Shown piece after piece: positions 16,010 to 23,063 of a stretch of DNA of 32,570 bases. Origin of the DNA: Lachnospiraceae bacterium (GTDB taxonomy: Bacteria; Bacillota; Clostridia; Lachnospirales; Lachnospiraceae); assembly GCA_021202335.1 (NCBI GenBank), contig JAJQDE010000047.1:1-32570 (forward strand), in the 5' to 3' direction. The notes beneath the pieces were generated by a model. That model was not told the origin of the DNA and made no database searches. It saw only the letters and a list, made by a program, of their open reading frames with translations. Every line of letters starts with the position of its first letter. Position 1 is the stretch's first letter. The translations under genes and the position numbers were made by a program.

Positions 16010-16260
16010 AGCCGTTTCCTATAATAGCGCTGCTTTCCCGTGTATGTATAACGGATGTTATAACAGATGTGGATACGAAGAACAGGAAAGCAGCCGCCGA
16101 TGTATAAATGAAAGAAAAAGATACTTTTTAACAGAAACGTTACCATTAAATTATCACAGGGGGCAGCCTGCGTATATGGTACTGAAGTACCAAAATCGCC
16201 ATGTAGCAGGGCGTCTGCCGGTCGGTAAGGCATGAATTATTATATGGAAGGGCGGTAATT
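16010..16260 (+). promoter_or_regulatory. Long structured leader before the sugar kinase
   Basis: This 251-bp gap holds a perfect -10 hexamer TATAAT at 16020-16025 without a good -35. It also holds a long-range stem (GCTGCTTTCC at 16029-16038 pairing with GGAAAGCAGC at 16085-16094) that encloses a smaller hairpin TATAAC-GGAT-GTTATA. A short palindrome GGTACT-GA-AGTACC lies at 16178-16191. The ribosome binding site GGGCGG comes just before the kinase ATG. I do not recognise a known riboswitch class. Confidence 0.35.
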
Positions 16261-17346
16261 ATGGAAAACAGAAATCCTTTGTTGGCGGAGAATGCAGATG
16301 AGAAGTTTTTGGCAGTGGGAGAAATCATGCTTCGGCTTACGCCTCCTAATTATGAAAAAATCAGAATGACGAATAACTTTGAGGCAAGCTATGGCGGAAG
16401 CGAGGCGAACATCGCGTTGGCATTGGCGAATTTAGGCGTGGACAGCACGTTTTTTTCGGTGGTTCCAAACAACAGTCTTGGAAAAAGCGCGGTCCGTATG
16501 CTGCGCAGTAATGACGTACACTGCACCCCGATGATTTTGAGCACGCCGGAGGAAACGCCGACGCACAGGCTGGGTACATATTATTTGGAAACGGGTTACG
16601 GTATCCGTGCAAGCAAGGTAACTTACGACAGGAAGCACAGCGCGATTACGGAGTATGATTTTTCCAAGGTGGATTTGGACGCGCTTTTGCAGGAATTTAA
16701 CTGGATTCATTTAAGCGGCATCACGCCTGCCCTGGGCGACAATTGCAGGAAGCTGATTTTCGATTGCCTCACAAAGGCGAAGGAGCACGGGCTTACGGTG
16801 AGCTTTGACGGGAATTTCAGAAGCACGCTTTGGACATGGGAGGAGGCTAGGGATTTCTGCACGAAATGCCTGCCGTATGTGGACGTGCTGATGGGAATTG
16901 AGCCGTATCATTTGTGGAAGGATGAGAACGACCACAGCAAGGGCGACTGGAAGGACAATGTGCCGCTGCAGCCGACCTATGAGCAGCAGGACGAGATATT
17001 TAAGGCTTTTGTGGAGCGATATCCGAATCTGAAGTGCATTGCAAGGCATGTACGCTATGCGCACAGCGGTAGCGAGAACAGCCTCAAGGCGTATATGTGG
17101 TACGAGGGGCATACCTTCGAGAGCAAGATGTTTACCTTCAATATTCTTGACCGTGTAGGCGGTGGGGATGCCTTCGCGTCAGGGCTGATTTACGCGATAA
17201 TGCACGATTATAAGCCGATGGACATGGTAAATTTCGCGGTGGCAAGCAGCGCAATTAAGCACACCATTCACGGCGACGCGAATATCACAGACGATGTCAA
17301 GACAATAAGAAATCTGATGAATATGAATTACGATATTAAGAGATAG
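16261..17346 (+). CDS. PfkB-family sugar kinase, 2-keto-3-deoxygluconate kinase type
   Basis: The protein has 361 residues, starting at ATG 16261 after GGAAGGGCGG. N-terminal features are AVGEIMLRLTPP and the substrate-side YGGSEANIALALANLG. The C-terminal PfkB signature is DRVGGGDAFASGLIYA, with the catalytic Asp in GGGDAF and the anion hole GGGD. Length and the GEIMLRL/GGSEANIA pattern match KDG kinases, which phosphorylate 2-keto-3-deoxygluconate in hexuronate (pectin, glucuronate) breakdown. No KDPG aldolase or other uronate gene is adjacent, so substrate choice remains probable rather than certain. The stop codon lies inside the first arm of a long inverted repeat. Confidence 0.82.
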   Translation: MENRNPLLAENADEKFLAVGEIMLRLTPPNYEKIRMTNNFEASYGGSEANIALALANLGVDSTFFSVVPNNSLGKSAVRMLRSNDVHCTPMILSTPEETPTHRLGTYYLETGYGIRASKVTYDRKHSAITEYDFSKVDLDALLQEFNWIHLSGITPALGDNCRKLIFDCLTKAKEHGLTVSFDGNFRSTLWTWEEARDFCTKCLPYVDVLMGIEPYHLWKDENDHSKGDWKDNVPLQPTYEQQDEIFKAFVERYPNLKCIARHVRYAHSGSENSLKAYMWYEGHTFESKMFTFNILDRVGGGDAFASGLIYAIMHDYKPMDMVNFAVASSAIKHTIHGDANITDDVKTIRNLMNMNYDIKR

Positions 17347-17421
17347 TATGAAAAATAAGCCCGATAGCTTATTTTTCATACGGCTATTTGTGCCGGAGCG
17401 TCACAAATAGCTCTGATGGCA
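17341..17421 (+). repeat. Long inverted repeat, left arm (two nested hairpins)
   Basis: Hairpin 1 is TATGAAAAATAAGC-CCGATA-GCTTATTTTTCATA (17347-17380). Hairpin 2 is GCTATTTGTG-CCGGAGCGT-CACAAATAGC (17383-17411). The whole ~80-bp block recurs in reverse complement at 17952-18031 with only a few differences. It includes the last codon and TAG of the sugar kinase gene. A third hairpin (GATGAGAAA/TTTCTCATC, 17422-17452) follows. Confidence 0.85.
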
Positions 17422-17480
17422 GATGAGAAATCACATTCGTGGCTTTCTCATCGCCCCGTCGCTTACGCTCCGGAATGGAG

Positions 17481-17526
17481 ATTAGTGTGAAAAATAAATT
17501 TTTCACACGGCGAATTTAGAATGAGC
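17481..17526 (+). repeat. Modular palindrome, family 2 copy A
   Basis: ATTAGTGTGAAAAAT leads into the palindrome GTGTGAAAAATAAATTTTTC-ACAC, followed by GGCGAATTTAGAATGAGC. The same ~45-bp block appears in reverse complement at 29173-29239, with the GAATTTAG part there forming its own hairpin. Confidence 0.8.
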
Positions 17527-17542
17527 AGGAATGGGGGATTAA

Positions 17543-17582
17543 AATAAAGAATGTGCCGACGGCACATTCTTTATTTTTTTTA
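17543..17582. terminator. Strong bidirectional terminator
   Basis: A perfect 15-bp stem, AATAAAGAATGTGCC with GGCACATTCTTTATT, encloses a GAC loop and is followed by a T run. It lies between the convergent sugar kinase and zinc-ribbon genes and abuts the stop of the latter. The core is shared with the hairpin at 12008. Confidence 0.85.
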
Positions 17583-17915
17583 ATCCATATATTTCCAGGT
17601 ATACAGATTGGTTTTGCGGCACTTAGGGCACTGCACGTTGTATTGGTCAAAAATGAACATCTTGATTTGATCCTCGGGAAGATTTGTCGTCACGATGCGG
17701 CTCTGACCGCATTTGCATAGAAACAGAATTTTGCGGTTCAGGCGGACGGAAAGGCTTTCGCCGCGCAGGGCAAGCGCTTTCTCGATATATCGAAGCTGCT
17801 CGTCGTTATGCACGCCGCACTCCTCGAGTGCCCATTTATATTCATCTCTGATTATATGTAAGGCGTCAGAGGGAATAGAAGAATAATGCTGCTCTAATTT
17901 TTCTTCCGTAAACAT
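17580..17915 (-). CDS. Small zinc-ribbon protein of unknown function
   Basis: The protein has 111 residues. ATG 17915 is chosen because GGAG lies 8 nt upstream; in-frame ATGs at 17927 and 17960 are alternatives with no better site. The N-terminal ~55 residues are predicted helical (YSSIPSDALHIIRDEYKWAL). The C-terminal half carries two Cys pairs, LCKCGQSR and VQCPKCRKTNLY, spaced like a zinc ribbon. No family is recognised; nucleic-acid or protein binding is a general guess from the fold. The gene and its terminator are enclosed by the ~80-bp inverted repeat, and its transcript would carry the right arm as a structured 5' leader. Confidence 0.7.
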   Translation of the reverse strand: MFTEEKLEQHYSSIPSDALHIIRDEYKWALEECGVHNDEQLRYIEKALALRGESLSVRLNRKILFLCKCGQSRIVTTNLPEDQIKMFIFDQYNVQCPKCRKTNLYTWKYMD

Positions 17916-17951
17916 ACTAATCTCCATTCTGGAGCGTTTTACGCGACATAA

Positions 17952-18031
17952 TGCCATCAAAGCTATTTGTGACGCTCCGGCACAAATAGCCGTATGAAAA
18001 ATAAGCTATTTAGCTTATTTTCATACTATCT
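17952..18031 (-). repeat. Long inverted repeat, right arm
   Basis: Reverse complement of the block at 17341-17421: GCTATTTGTG...CACAAATAGC (17962-17990) and TATGAAAAATAAGC...GCTTATTTTCATA (17993-18025). It lies upstream of the zinc-ribbon gene, between its promoter and start codon. Confidence 0.85.
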
Positions 18032-18063
18032 TCTTTTCCGGTTGGATTTAATGTTTTGTGTCA

Positions 18064-18072
18064 ATTATAGCA
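18064..18072 (-). promoter_or_regulatory. Extended -10 promoter for the zinc-ribbon gene
   Basis: On the minus strand this reads TGCTATAAT, a perfect extended -10 element with TATAAT at 18069-18064. A recognisable TTGACA is lacking, as is common with extended -10 promoters. The transcript would pass through the right inverted-repeat arm before the ribosome binding site. Confidence 0.5.
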
Positions 18073-18172
18073 TACCTTGCCCAAATAATAAACCGATAAA
18101 ATAAGAAAAAATAGTAGACTGAAAATTGCCGCAAATTCGTCGAGTTTTCACTCAAAAGCCTCGCCAAATCCC

Positions 18173-18200
18173 TAAAAACTTTATGAATATCTGCCGATAT
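18173..18200 (+). promoter_or_regulatory. Sigma-D (flagellar) promoter
   Basis: TAAA at 18173-18176, a 16-bp spacer and GCCGATAT at 18193-18200. Both boxes match the Bacillus subtilis sigma-D consensus exactly. It points at the unknown gene starting at 18280, giving a leader of about 70 nt. Confidence 0.75.
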
Positions 18201-18279
18201 ATATAGAAAGTAAAACGGAGTTTGCTTATTGACAATCGTTCTGCGGACGGTTGGCAAGGTTTCACACGGAGGTGGAAAA

Positions 18280-18843
18280 ATGAATAAAAGACGGGAGCTG
18301 ACCCGGCAAAGGCTCTCCCGTATAGGTGGTTTGGCGGCGGTGGATAATGCTGTCGGGGTCCGGGAATCCGAGGTAATGAAAGGAAAGCCGGTCGGAGCGC
18401 CATCCATTGAGGCTGTCCTTGGCGCCTATATGCCGGGGAAAAGGGGTGCGTATGACTTGCGCACGAGGCAGGACAATTACGTCAGCACATCAACAGACCC
18501 TAAGCAGCAGCTTTCAAGGCAGATGTCGGAATACATGACAATGCTTGAGGGCAGTGCGGGAGGTCATTTTTACAAGTCGGCAAAAGAGGACGGAAACGAG
18601 TCGGAGGCAAGGACCGAGGCGGCTTTAAGGCAGGATGCGAGCGCACGATATCAGCTTGAGCATTATGCAAAAAATCAGGATGAGGCGCAGTCGGTTTATG
18701 ATATTCTTGACGAAAACAGGTGCTCGGGCTTTTTGCTGTATTCGTACAACAAAAACGGGGTACACAGCGTATTGGGAGAGGATATCAGCTCCGCAGGCTG
18801 CGGCGGACGGATTACGGGCGGCAGCTTTATCAGCAAGGCGTAA
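18280..18843 (+). CDS. Unknown protein, predicted sigma-D regulon member
   Basis: The protein has 187 residues. ATG 18280 follows a strong GGAGGTGG; an upstream in-frame TTG at 18229 has no such site. No known family is recognised. It starts with a basic segment (MNKRRELTRQRLSRIGG), continues with a polar, probably helical middle rich in Gln, Glu and Ala (QLSRQMSEYMTMLEG; ALRQDASARYQLEHY), and ends in a Gly-rich C-terminus with one CGG motif. There is no membrane segment or signal peptide, so it is likely cytosolic. The consensus sigma-D promoter at 18173 places it with flagellar and chemotaxis genes. It is monocistronic, with its own terminator immediately after the stop. Confidence 0.75.
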   Translation: MNKRRELTRQRLSRIGGLAAVDNAVGVRESEVMKGKPVGAPSIEAVLGAYMPGKRGAYDLRTRQDNYVSTSTDPKQQLSRQMSEYMTMLEGSAGGHFYKSAKEDGNESEARTEAALRQDASARYQLEHYAKNQDEAQSVYDILDENRCSGFLLYSYNKNGVHSVLGEDISSAGCGGRITGGSFISKA

Positions 18844-18873
18844 AAAAGTGTTGCTTTATGGCGGCACTTTTTT
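18842..18873 (+). terminator. Intrinsic terminator
   Basis: AAAAAAGTG (18842-18850) pairs with CACTTTTTT (18865-18873), extended inward by G-T-containing pairs to a TTTATG loop. It starts at the stop codon of the unknown gene. Confidence 0.8.
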
Positions 18874-18889
18874 ATCGTATAGGAAAGTT
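18874..18889 (+). repeat. 16-bp repeat copy 1
   Basis: ATCGTATAGGAAAGTT directly follows the terminator. The identical 16-mer directly follows the terminator at 22020-22049. Confidence 0.7.
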
Positions 18890-19032
18890 GCCCTTATTTT
18901 GCGGGAGGATTGCGAAGAGGGGCGGGGTGTGATAAAATATATCCGGTCAGTTCAAACTAACACATAAAAATAAGAGGTACAATTTACAAAACGCTGAATA
19001 CAATATTAATGAACGGGAGGGGGAGAGATAGC

Positions 19033-19815
19033 ATGAGTATAGGCTTGGTGGTTGGTTTGATGATACCGTTTATAGGCACAACGCTGGGCTCGGCTATGGT
19101 ATTTTTTATGAAAAACCAATTAAACAGAAAGCTTGAGAAGCTCCTTTTGGGGTTTGCGGCAGGAGTGATGATAGCGGCTTCGGTGTGGTCGCTGCTGATA
19201 CCTTCAATAGACATGGCGGCAGAGCAGGAGAAAATCGCATGGCTGCCTGCGGCGGCGGGCTTTTTGCTGGGAATGGCTTTTTTGCTTTTTTTGGACAGCA
19301 TTATCCCGCATCTTCACATGGACAGCAGCGAGCCTGAGGGAATCAGGTCAAAAATGAAAAAGACTACCATGCTGGTCTTTGCGGTGACGCTCCACAATAT
19401 TCCCGAGGGAATGGCGGTGGGCGTGACCTTCGCCGGAGCGCTTTTGGGCGACTCGCAGATTACGATGGCGGGCGCGATGACGCTGGCGCTGGGGATTGCC
19501 ATACAGAATTTCCCCGAGGGCGCAATCATATCCATGCCGCTGAGGAGCGAGGGCGCAACAAAGACGAGGGCGTTTGTCTACGGGACGCTTTCGGGGCTTG
19601 TCGAGTCTGTTGGCGCGGTAATCACCATTATCCTTGCGAATATGATTGTGCCGCTTTTGCCGTATTTTCTTGCCTTTGCGGCGGGCGCGATGATTTATGT
19701 CGTGGTGGAGGAGCTTATTCCCGAGTCGCAGTCGGGCGAACATTCCAATATCAGTACCGTTGGCGTGGCGGCGGGCTTTGTGATTATGATGGTGCTGGAT
19801 GTGGCGCTGGGATAG
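19033..19815 (+). CDS. ZIP-family metal transporter
   Basis: The protein has 260 residues. ATG 19033 is chosen over 19009 because a GGGAGGGGGAGAG site lies between them. It has about eight hydrophobic helices. The metal-site motifs of ZIP transporters are clear: LHNIPEGMAVG in TM4 (His and Glu near residues 119-124) and IQNFPEGAIIS in TM5. A short acidic/His loop (IIPHLHMDSSEPEG) lies between TM3 and TM4. The EG-EG pattern fits the GufA-like branch. It is expected to move Zn2+, Fe2+ or Mn2+ across the membrane. It stands alone between two terminated units, with an AT-rich ~90-bp upstream region containing GATAAAAT, a possible -10. Confidence 0.88.
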   Translation: MSIGLVVGLMIPFIGTTLGSAMVFFMKNQLNRKLEKLLLGFAAGVMIAASVWSLLIPSIDMAAEQEKIAWLPAAAGFLLGMAFLLFLDSIIPHLHMDSSEPEGIRSKMKKTTMLVFAVTLHNIPEGMAVGVTFAGALLGDSQITMAGAMTLALGIAIQNFPEGAIISMPLRSEGATKTRAFVYGTLSGLVESVGAVITIILANMIVPLLPYFLAFAAGAMIYVVVEELIPESQSGEHSNISTVGVAAGFVIMMVLDVALG

Positions 19816-19835
19816 GATTTTAATATAGACTTTTT

Positions 19836-19848
19836 ACACAAATTGTGT
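19836..19848. promoter_or_regulatory. Short palindrome upstream of dCache chemoreceptor
   Basis: ACACAA-A-TTGTGT lies just before TATCATAAT, in the region where the promoter of the next gene should be. It could be an operator, but the match is short. Confidence 0.3.
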
Positions 19849-19908
19849 TATCATAATAGAAAAGTAACCAAGACCGTTACAAAAAATATATGATTGCAGG
19901 AGGCACGG

Positions 19909-21993
19909 ATGAAAAAGACAAGCTTTAGTGTAAAATTGGTGTGTTATATCGTGGCTGTATCGTTGGTGGCGCTCCTTATAAGCGCATCCATGATAAGCAT
20001 AAGGATGATGGATATTCTTGAGGAGGATATGCAGCTTACAAGCCGCCAGACAATGGACGCGGCGATGACGAGCTTTCAAAGGTATGCAAAGACCCTGAGC
20101 CTTCCGATAGATCTGATGTGCAGGAATAACGATTTTAAAAAGATTGATGAAAATTATGAGGACAGAGTCAGCGGTGTGGAGGACTCGCTTTTGAGCGCGC
20201 TAAAGGTAATCCCGAATTCGGAAAAAACCTATTATTCGACCACCAGCGGATTATACATACAGGCAAAGCTGGTTATATCGGAGGAAGGGAAAAAGACCGG
20301 CGACTACGTTGAGCTGACGGGAGTTGACGATTCCGCCGAGGCTTGGTTTGCCGATGCGCAGGATCTGGAAGGGCGCCATACCGTTTTTGCCAATTTCACG
20401 GATCCGTATGTCAATGACGATGGTATCACGGTCTTTACCGTTTCACAGGATTTGGAGTCAGGCGACGTGCATGTGGGCGTGGTCGCAATGGATATCAACG
20501 TGGAGGTGCTCGAGGAGTTTATTGACGATATCGAGCTGATGAACACGGGCTTTACTTTCCTTGTAAATGAGGAGGGAAGCATCATTGTAAATAATGCAAG
20601 TAATGACGTGATTGCAAACAGCGCTTCGGAAATTCCCGTTTGGAATGAGCTGCTTGCGGAGGCGGACGCTTATGCGGAGGCGGAGCTTGCAGAGGATGCA
20701 GATGCGGAGGTGACGCCTTTTGCCAGCATGACCTGCGAGATTAATAATGAAAAGTATGTGGTGACGGTTTTGCAGGATTCAATCACGGGCTGGTATCTTG
20801 TGGGGCTGATCGGCGATGATGAGCTTGCCTCAAGCACCGGCGCAATCATCGGTACAATGGTGGTATGCGTGCTTGTGGCGCTTATTCTTTCGGTGCTTGT
20901 GGCGCTGTTTATCGCATATTCGATTGCGCGTGAGCTTAGGAAGCTGCAGTCCGCAACCCAGCGCATGGCGGAGGGCGACCTTTCGACGAAGCTGGAAATA
21001 AGGCGGCTTGATGAATTTGGAGAGCTGGAGCGCAATTTCAACAGTATGATGGACAGCATTTCAGGGCTTATTAAAGAGGTAGACCAAAATTCCGAGGAAA
21101 TTTTCGATATCGCGAAGTCCGTGATGGAGGTGTCTGAAAACACCAAGGAAGTGGCGGAGCAGGTGACGGAGGCAATCGGAAGCGTGGCGGCCGGCGCTAC
21201 GGAGCAGGCGCAGAGCACTGCGGACGCGAACCTTGAGGTGGAAAAGCTTGCGGCGAGCATGGAGGCTTCTAAGGAAAAGGCGGGCAGCATCGGCGAGCGT
21301 TCAAAGGAAACTGAGGAGCTGGGCATCAAGGGAATAGATATTCTTGACGAGCTTATAAGAAAGTCGGATAAGGCGAAGGAAAATGCGTCTGAGTCGATAC
21401 AAATGATGTCGGAGATGCTTAAGTCAATTGACAAGATTAATTATATTGCTGATGTGATTACTGATATTACCTCGCAGACCAATCTGCTTTCGCTGAATGC
21501 GAGCATCGAGGCGGCGAGAGCCGGTGAGAGCGGCAAGGGCTTTGCCGTAGTGGCGGATGAGATAAGGAAGCTTGCGGATCAGTCGAATGAGTCGACGGAG
21601 GAGATTAAGCAGATTCTTACGGAAATCTCGAGCAGCTCCGATCATGTCGGAAGGAGCCTCAGAGAGAGCAGCGTCATTCAGGAGGATGAGCAGAGAGCCA
21701 TTAAGGAAACGCAAAGCCTGTTTGAGGAGATAGAGCGTTCGGTGAAGGAGCTTTTGCAGGCTGTAAAGGAAATAGAGGCGCTTAATATCGAGATGAACGC
21801 GGCAAGGGATAATGTGGTTGACCGCATGGAGAACATCGCGTCCGTGTCGGAAACATCTGCGGCGGCGACCGAGGAAGTGAATGCGTCGGCGGAGCAGGTA
21901 AACGACACGATGAACCGTATGGCTGCCTATGCAAAGAACCTTGACGAGATTGTAAATAAGCTCCGGGTATCAGTGAAGCAGTTTAAGCTTTAA
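19909..21993 (+). CDS. Membrane methyl-accepting chemotaxis protein with dCache sensor
   Basis: The protein has 694 residues. ATG 19909 follows GCAGGAGG; the in-frame TTG at 19894 overlaps that site. TM1 is at ~11-31 and TM2 at ~309-339. The ~275-residue extracellular part has a double-Cache pattern ([48 protein letters not shown]). An unusual Ala/Glu/Asp-rich insert sits at ~250-267. HAMP is at ~340-392 and a long coiled-coil signalling domain follows with the tip [20 protein letters not shown] and [17 protein letters not shown]. The ligand is unknown. No pentapeptide tether is seen at the C-terminus. A terminator follows the stop. Confidence 0.92.
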   Translation: MKKTSFSVKLVCYIVAVSLVALLISASMISIRMMDILEEDMQLTSRQTMDAAMTSFQRYAKTLSLPIDLMCRNNDFKKIDENYEDRVSGVEDSLLSALKVIPNSEKTYYSTTSGLYIQAKLVISEEGKKTGDYVELTGVDDSAEAWFADAQDLEGRHTVFANFTDPYVNDDGITVFTVSQDLESGDVHVGVVAMDINVEVLEEFIDDIELMNTGFTFLVNEEGSIIVNNASNDVIANSASEIPVWNELLAEADAYAEAELAEDADAEVTPFASMTCEINNEKYVVTVLQDSITGWYLVGLIGDDELASSTGAIIGTMVVCVLVALILSVLVALFIAYSIARELRKLQSATQRMAEGDLSTKLEIRRLDEFGELERNFNSMMDSISGLIKEVDQNSEEIFDIAKSVMEVSENTKEVAEQVTEAIGSVAAGATEQAQSTADANLEVEKLAASMEASKEKAGSIGERSKETEELGIKGIDILDELIRKSDKAKENASESIQMMSEMLKSIDKINYIADVITDITSQTNLLSLNASIEAARAGESGKGFAVVADEIRKLADQSNESTEEIKQILTEISSSSDHVGRSLRESSVIQEDEQRAIKETQSLFEEIERSVKELLQAVKEIEALNIEMNAARDNVVDRMENIASVSETSAAATEEVNASAEQVNDTMNRMAAYAKNLDEIVNKLRVSVKQFKL

Positions 21994-22019
21994 AATAGAG
22001 GCAAAAGGATAGAATGTGT

Positions 22020-22049
22020 GGGAGGCTGCCAACGGCAGTCTCCCTTTTT
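22020..22049 (+). terminator. Intrinsic terminator
   Basis: GGGAGGCTGCC, loop AAC, GGCAGTCTCCC (one G-T pair), then TTTTT. It ends the dCache chemoreceptor unit. Confidence 0.85.
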
Positions 22050-22050
22050 C

Positions 22051-22173
22051 ATCGTATAGGAAAGTTCGTCCTATACGACAAAACGCTCCGCGAGGATGCG
22101 AACTTCGCGCTTAGGAAACCAGTCGCTTACGCGACCGCGCTTCGGCGCGAGAATGTGCCATGGGCACATTCTT
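22051..22173 (+). repeat. Stem-loop array downstream of the terminator
   Basis: It begins with a second copy of the 16-mer ATCGTATAGGAAAGTT, whose GTATAGGA pairs with TCCTATAC (22071-22078). Then follow GTCGC/GCGAC, CGCG/CGCG and GAATGTGCC-AT-GGGCACATTC (22151-22171), the last sharing its core with the terminators at 12008 and 17543. The array fills the gap between the receptor and the polyphosphate operon and contains no gene. Confidence 0.65.
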
Positions 22174-22174
22174 A

Positions 22175-22229
22175 TTCACATTTTCTTCACATTCAATTTA
22201 AGCTTCATTTAAGCTTTGCGTCATATACT
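22175..22229 (+). promoter_or_regulatory. Four tandem 11-bp repeats and -10 box of the polyphosphate operon
   Basis: Four contiguous 11-mers, TTCACATTTTC (22175), TTCACATTCAA (22186), TTTAAGCTTCA (22197) and TTTAAGCTTTG (22208), are followed 5 bp later by TATACT (22224-22229). No TTGACA is present; the last repeats occupy the -35 position. Direct repeats with an 11-bp period overlapping -35 are the usual binding layout for OmpR/PhoB-class activators. A leader of ~80 nt follows. Confidence 0.65.
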
Positions 22230-22313
22230 CATTACATAAGCTGACAGGGAGGTCAAATAAGGGTAAACAGGAGGTGGCGCTGCCGCAAAGGGCAACGCGG
22301 AAATGAGGTAAGA

Positions 22314-23042
22314 ATGGCATATCAGACAGTTTTTAAGAGATACGAATTAAAGTACATTATGACGGCAAAGCAAAGAAAAGCCGTGCTTGAGGCGATGCTT
22401 CCCTATATGAGGCTTGATAAGTTCGGACACACAACCATCAGGAATATATACTTTGACACGGACAATTACCGGCTGGTAAGGCGCTCGATTGAAAAGCCGG
22501 TTTACAAGGAAAAGCTGCGCATCAGGAGCTACAAGCAGGTGGGCGCGCAGGACGACGTTTTTATCGAATTGAAGAAAAAATATGACGAGATTGTTTATAA
22601 ACGCCGTGAAACACTTCCATATATTGAGGCGCTGGAATGGCTGGTGCGGGAAACGCCGTTCCCGCGAAAGACACAGATAGGCGATGAGATAGATTACTTT
22701 TTTGAATATTATCAGACGCTTAAGCCGAGGGTGTTTCTGTCCTATGAGAGGGAAGCCTTCTACGCGCTTGACGGAAGCGATTTCCGCGTGACCTTTGACG
22801 ACAATATCCTTGCAAGGCAGGAGGATTTAAGGCTGTCCGGCGAGGCATGGGGCGAGCGGCTTTTGGACGAGGGCAGCGTATTGATGGAGATAAAGACCTC
22901 GGGCGGTATTCCGCTTTGGATGACAAGGGTTTTGACGCAGGAGCATATTTACAAGACATCGTTTTCAAAATATGGGACGGCGTACCAGAAAATAATCGGC
23001 GATGATAACGCAAAGCATAGCAGGCAGATGTTTATCGCATAG
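22314..23042 (+). CDS. VTC-domain polyphosphate polymerase
   Basis: The protein has 242 residues, starting at ATG 22314 behind GAGGTAAG. It is a complete VTC tunnel domain: FKRYELKY at the start, IRNIYFDT, basic strand EKLRIRSYK, FIELKKKYDEIVYKRR, LSYEREAF, FRVTFDDNI and LMEIKTSGGIPLWM, with SKYGTAY near the end. The alternating Lys/Arg and Glu residues are those that line the tunnel and bind triphosphate and metal in the yeast Vtc4 fold. It is expected to make polyphosphate from ATP, or a related phosphate polymer, at the inner membrane together with the next gene's membrane protein. It is the first gene of a five-gene operon. Confidence 0.88.
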   Translation: MAYQTVFKRYELKYIMTAKQRKAVLEAMLPYMRLDKFGHTTIRNIYFDTDNYRLVRRSIEKPVYKEKLRIRSYKQVGAQDDVFIELKKKYDEIVYKRRETLPYIEALEWLVRETPFPRKTQIGDEIDYFFEYYQTLKPRVFLSYEREAFYALDGSDFRVTFDDNILARQEDLRLSGEAWGERLLDEGSVLMEIKTSGGIPLWMTRVLTQEHIYKTSFSKYGTAYQKIIGDDNAKHSRQMFIA

Positions 23043-23063
23043 AAATGGAGGAAGGATTAAAAA

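Noticed and set aside
16096-16103. GCCGATGT as a sigma-D promoter for the sugar kinase
   Set aside because: One mismatch in the -10 and no -35 match at the required spacing.
15930-16235. Possible 101-codon gene overlapping the bactofilin end
   Set aside because: It overlaps bactofilin in another frame, has no ribosome binding site, and its second half covers the non-coding leader.
17341-18031. Insertion sequence with transposase
   Set aside because: The enclosed gene is a 111-residue zinc-ribbon protein with no transposase motifs, and no target-site duplication is evident.
18092-18099. ACCGATAA as a second sigma-D -10 box
   Set aside because: No -35 TAAA or TCAA at a usable distance; the box at 18193 is a far better match for the same gene.
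21984-21992. TTTAAGCTT, identical to the core of the polyphosphate operator repeats
   Set aside because: It is the coding end of the chemoreceptor (Phe-Lys-Leu) and is not followed by phased repeats.
22051-22173. CRISPR-like array
   Set aside because: The hairpins differ in sequence and are not evenly spaced; no cas gene is present.
22014-22244. Possible small gene of 76 codons after the dCache chemoreceptor
   Set aside because: It runs through a terminator and a series of hairpins and has no ribosome binding site.
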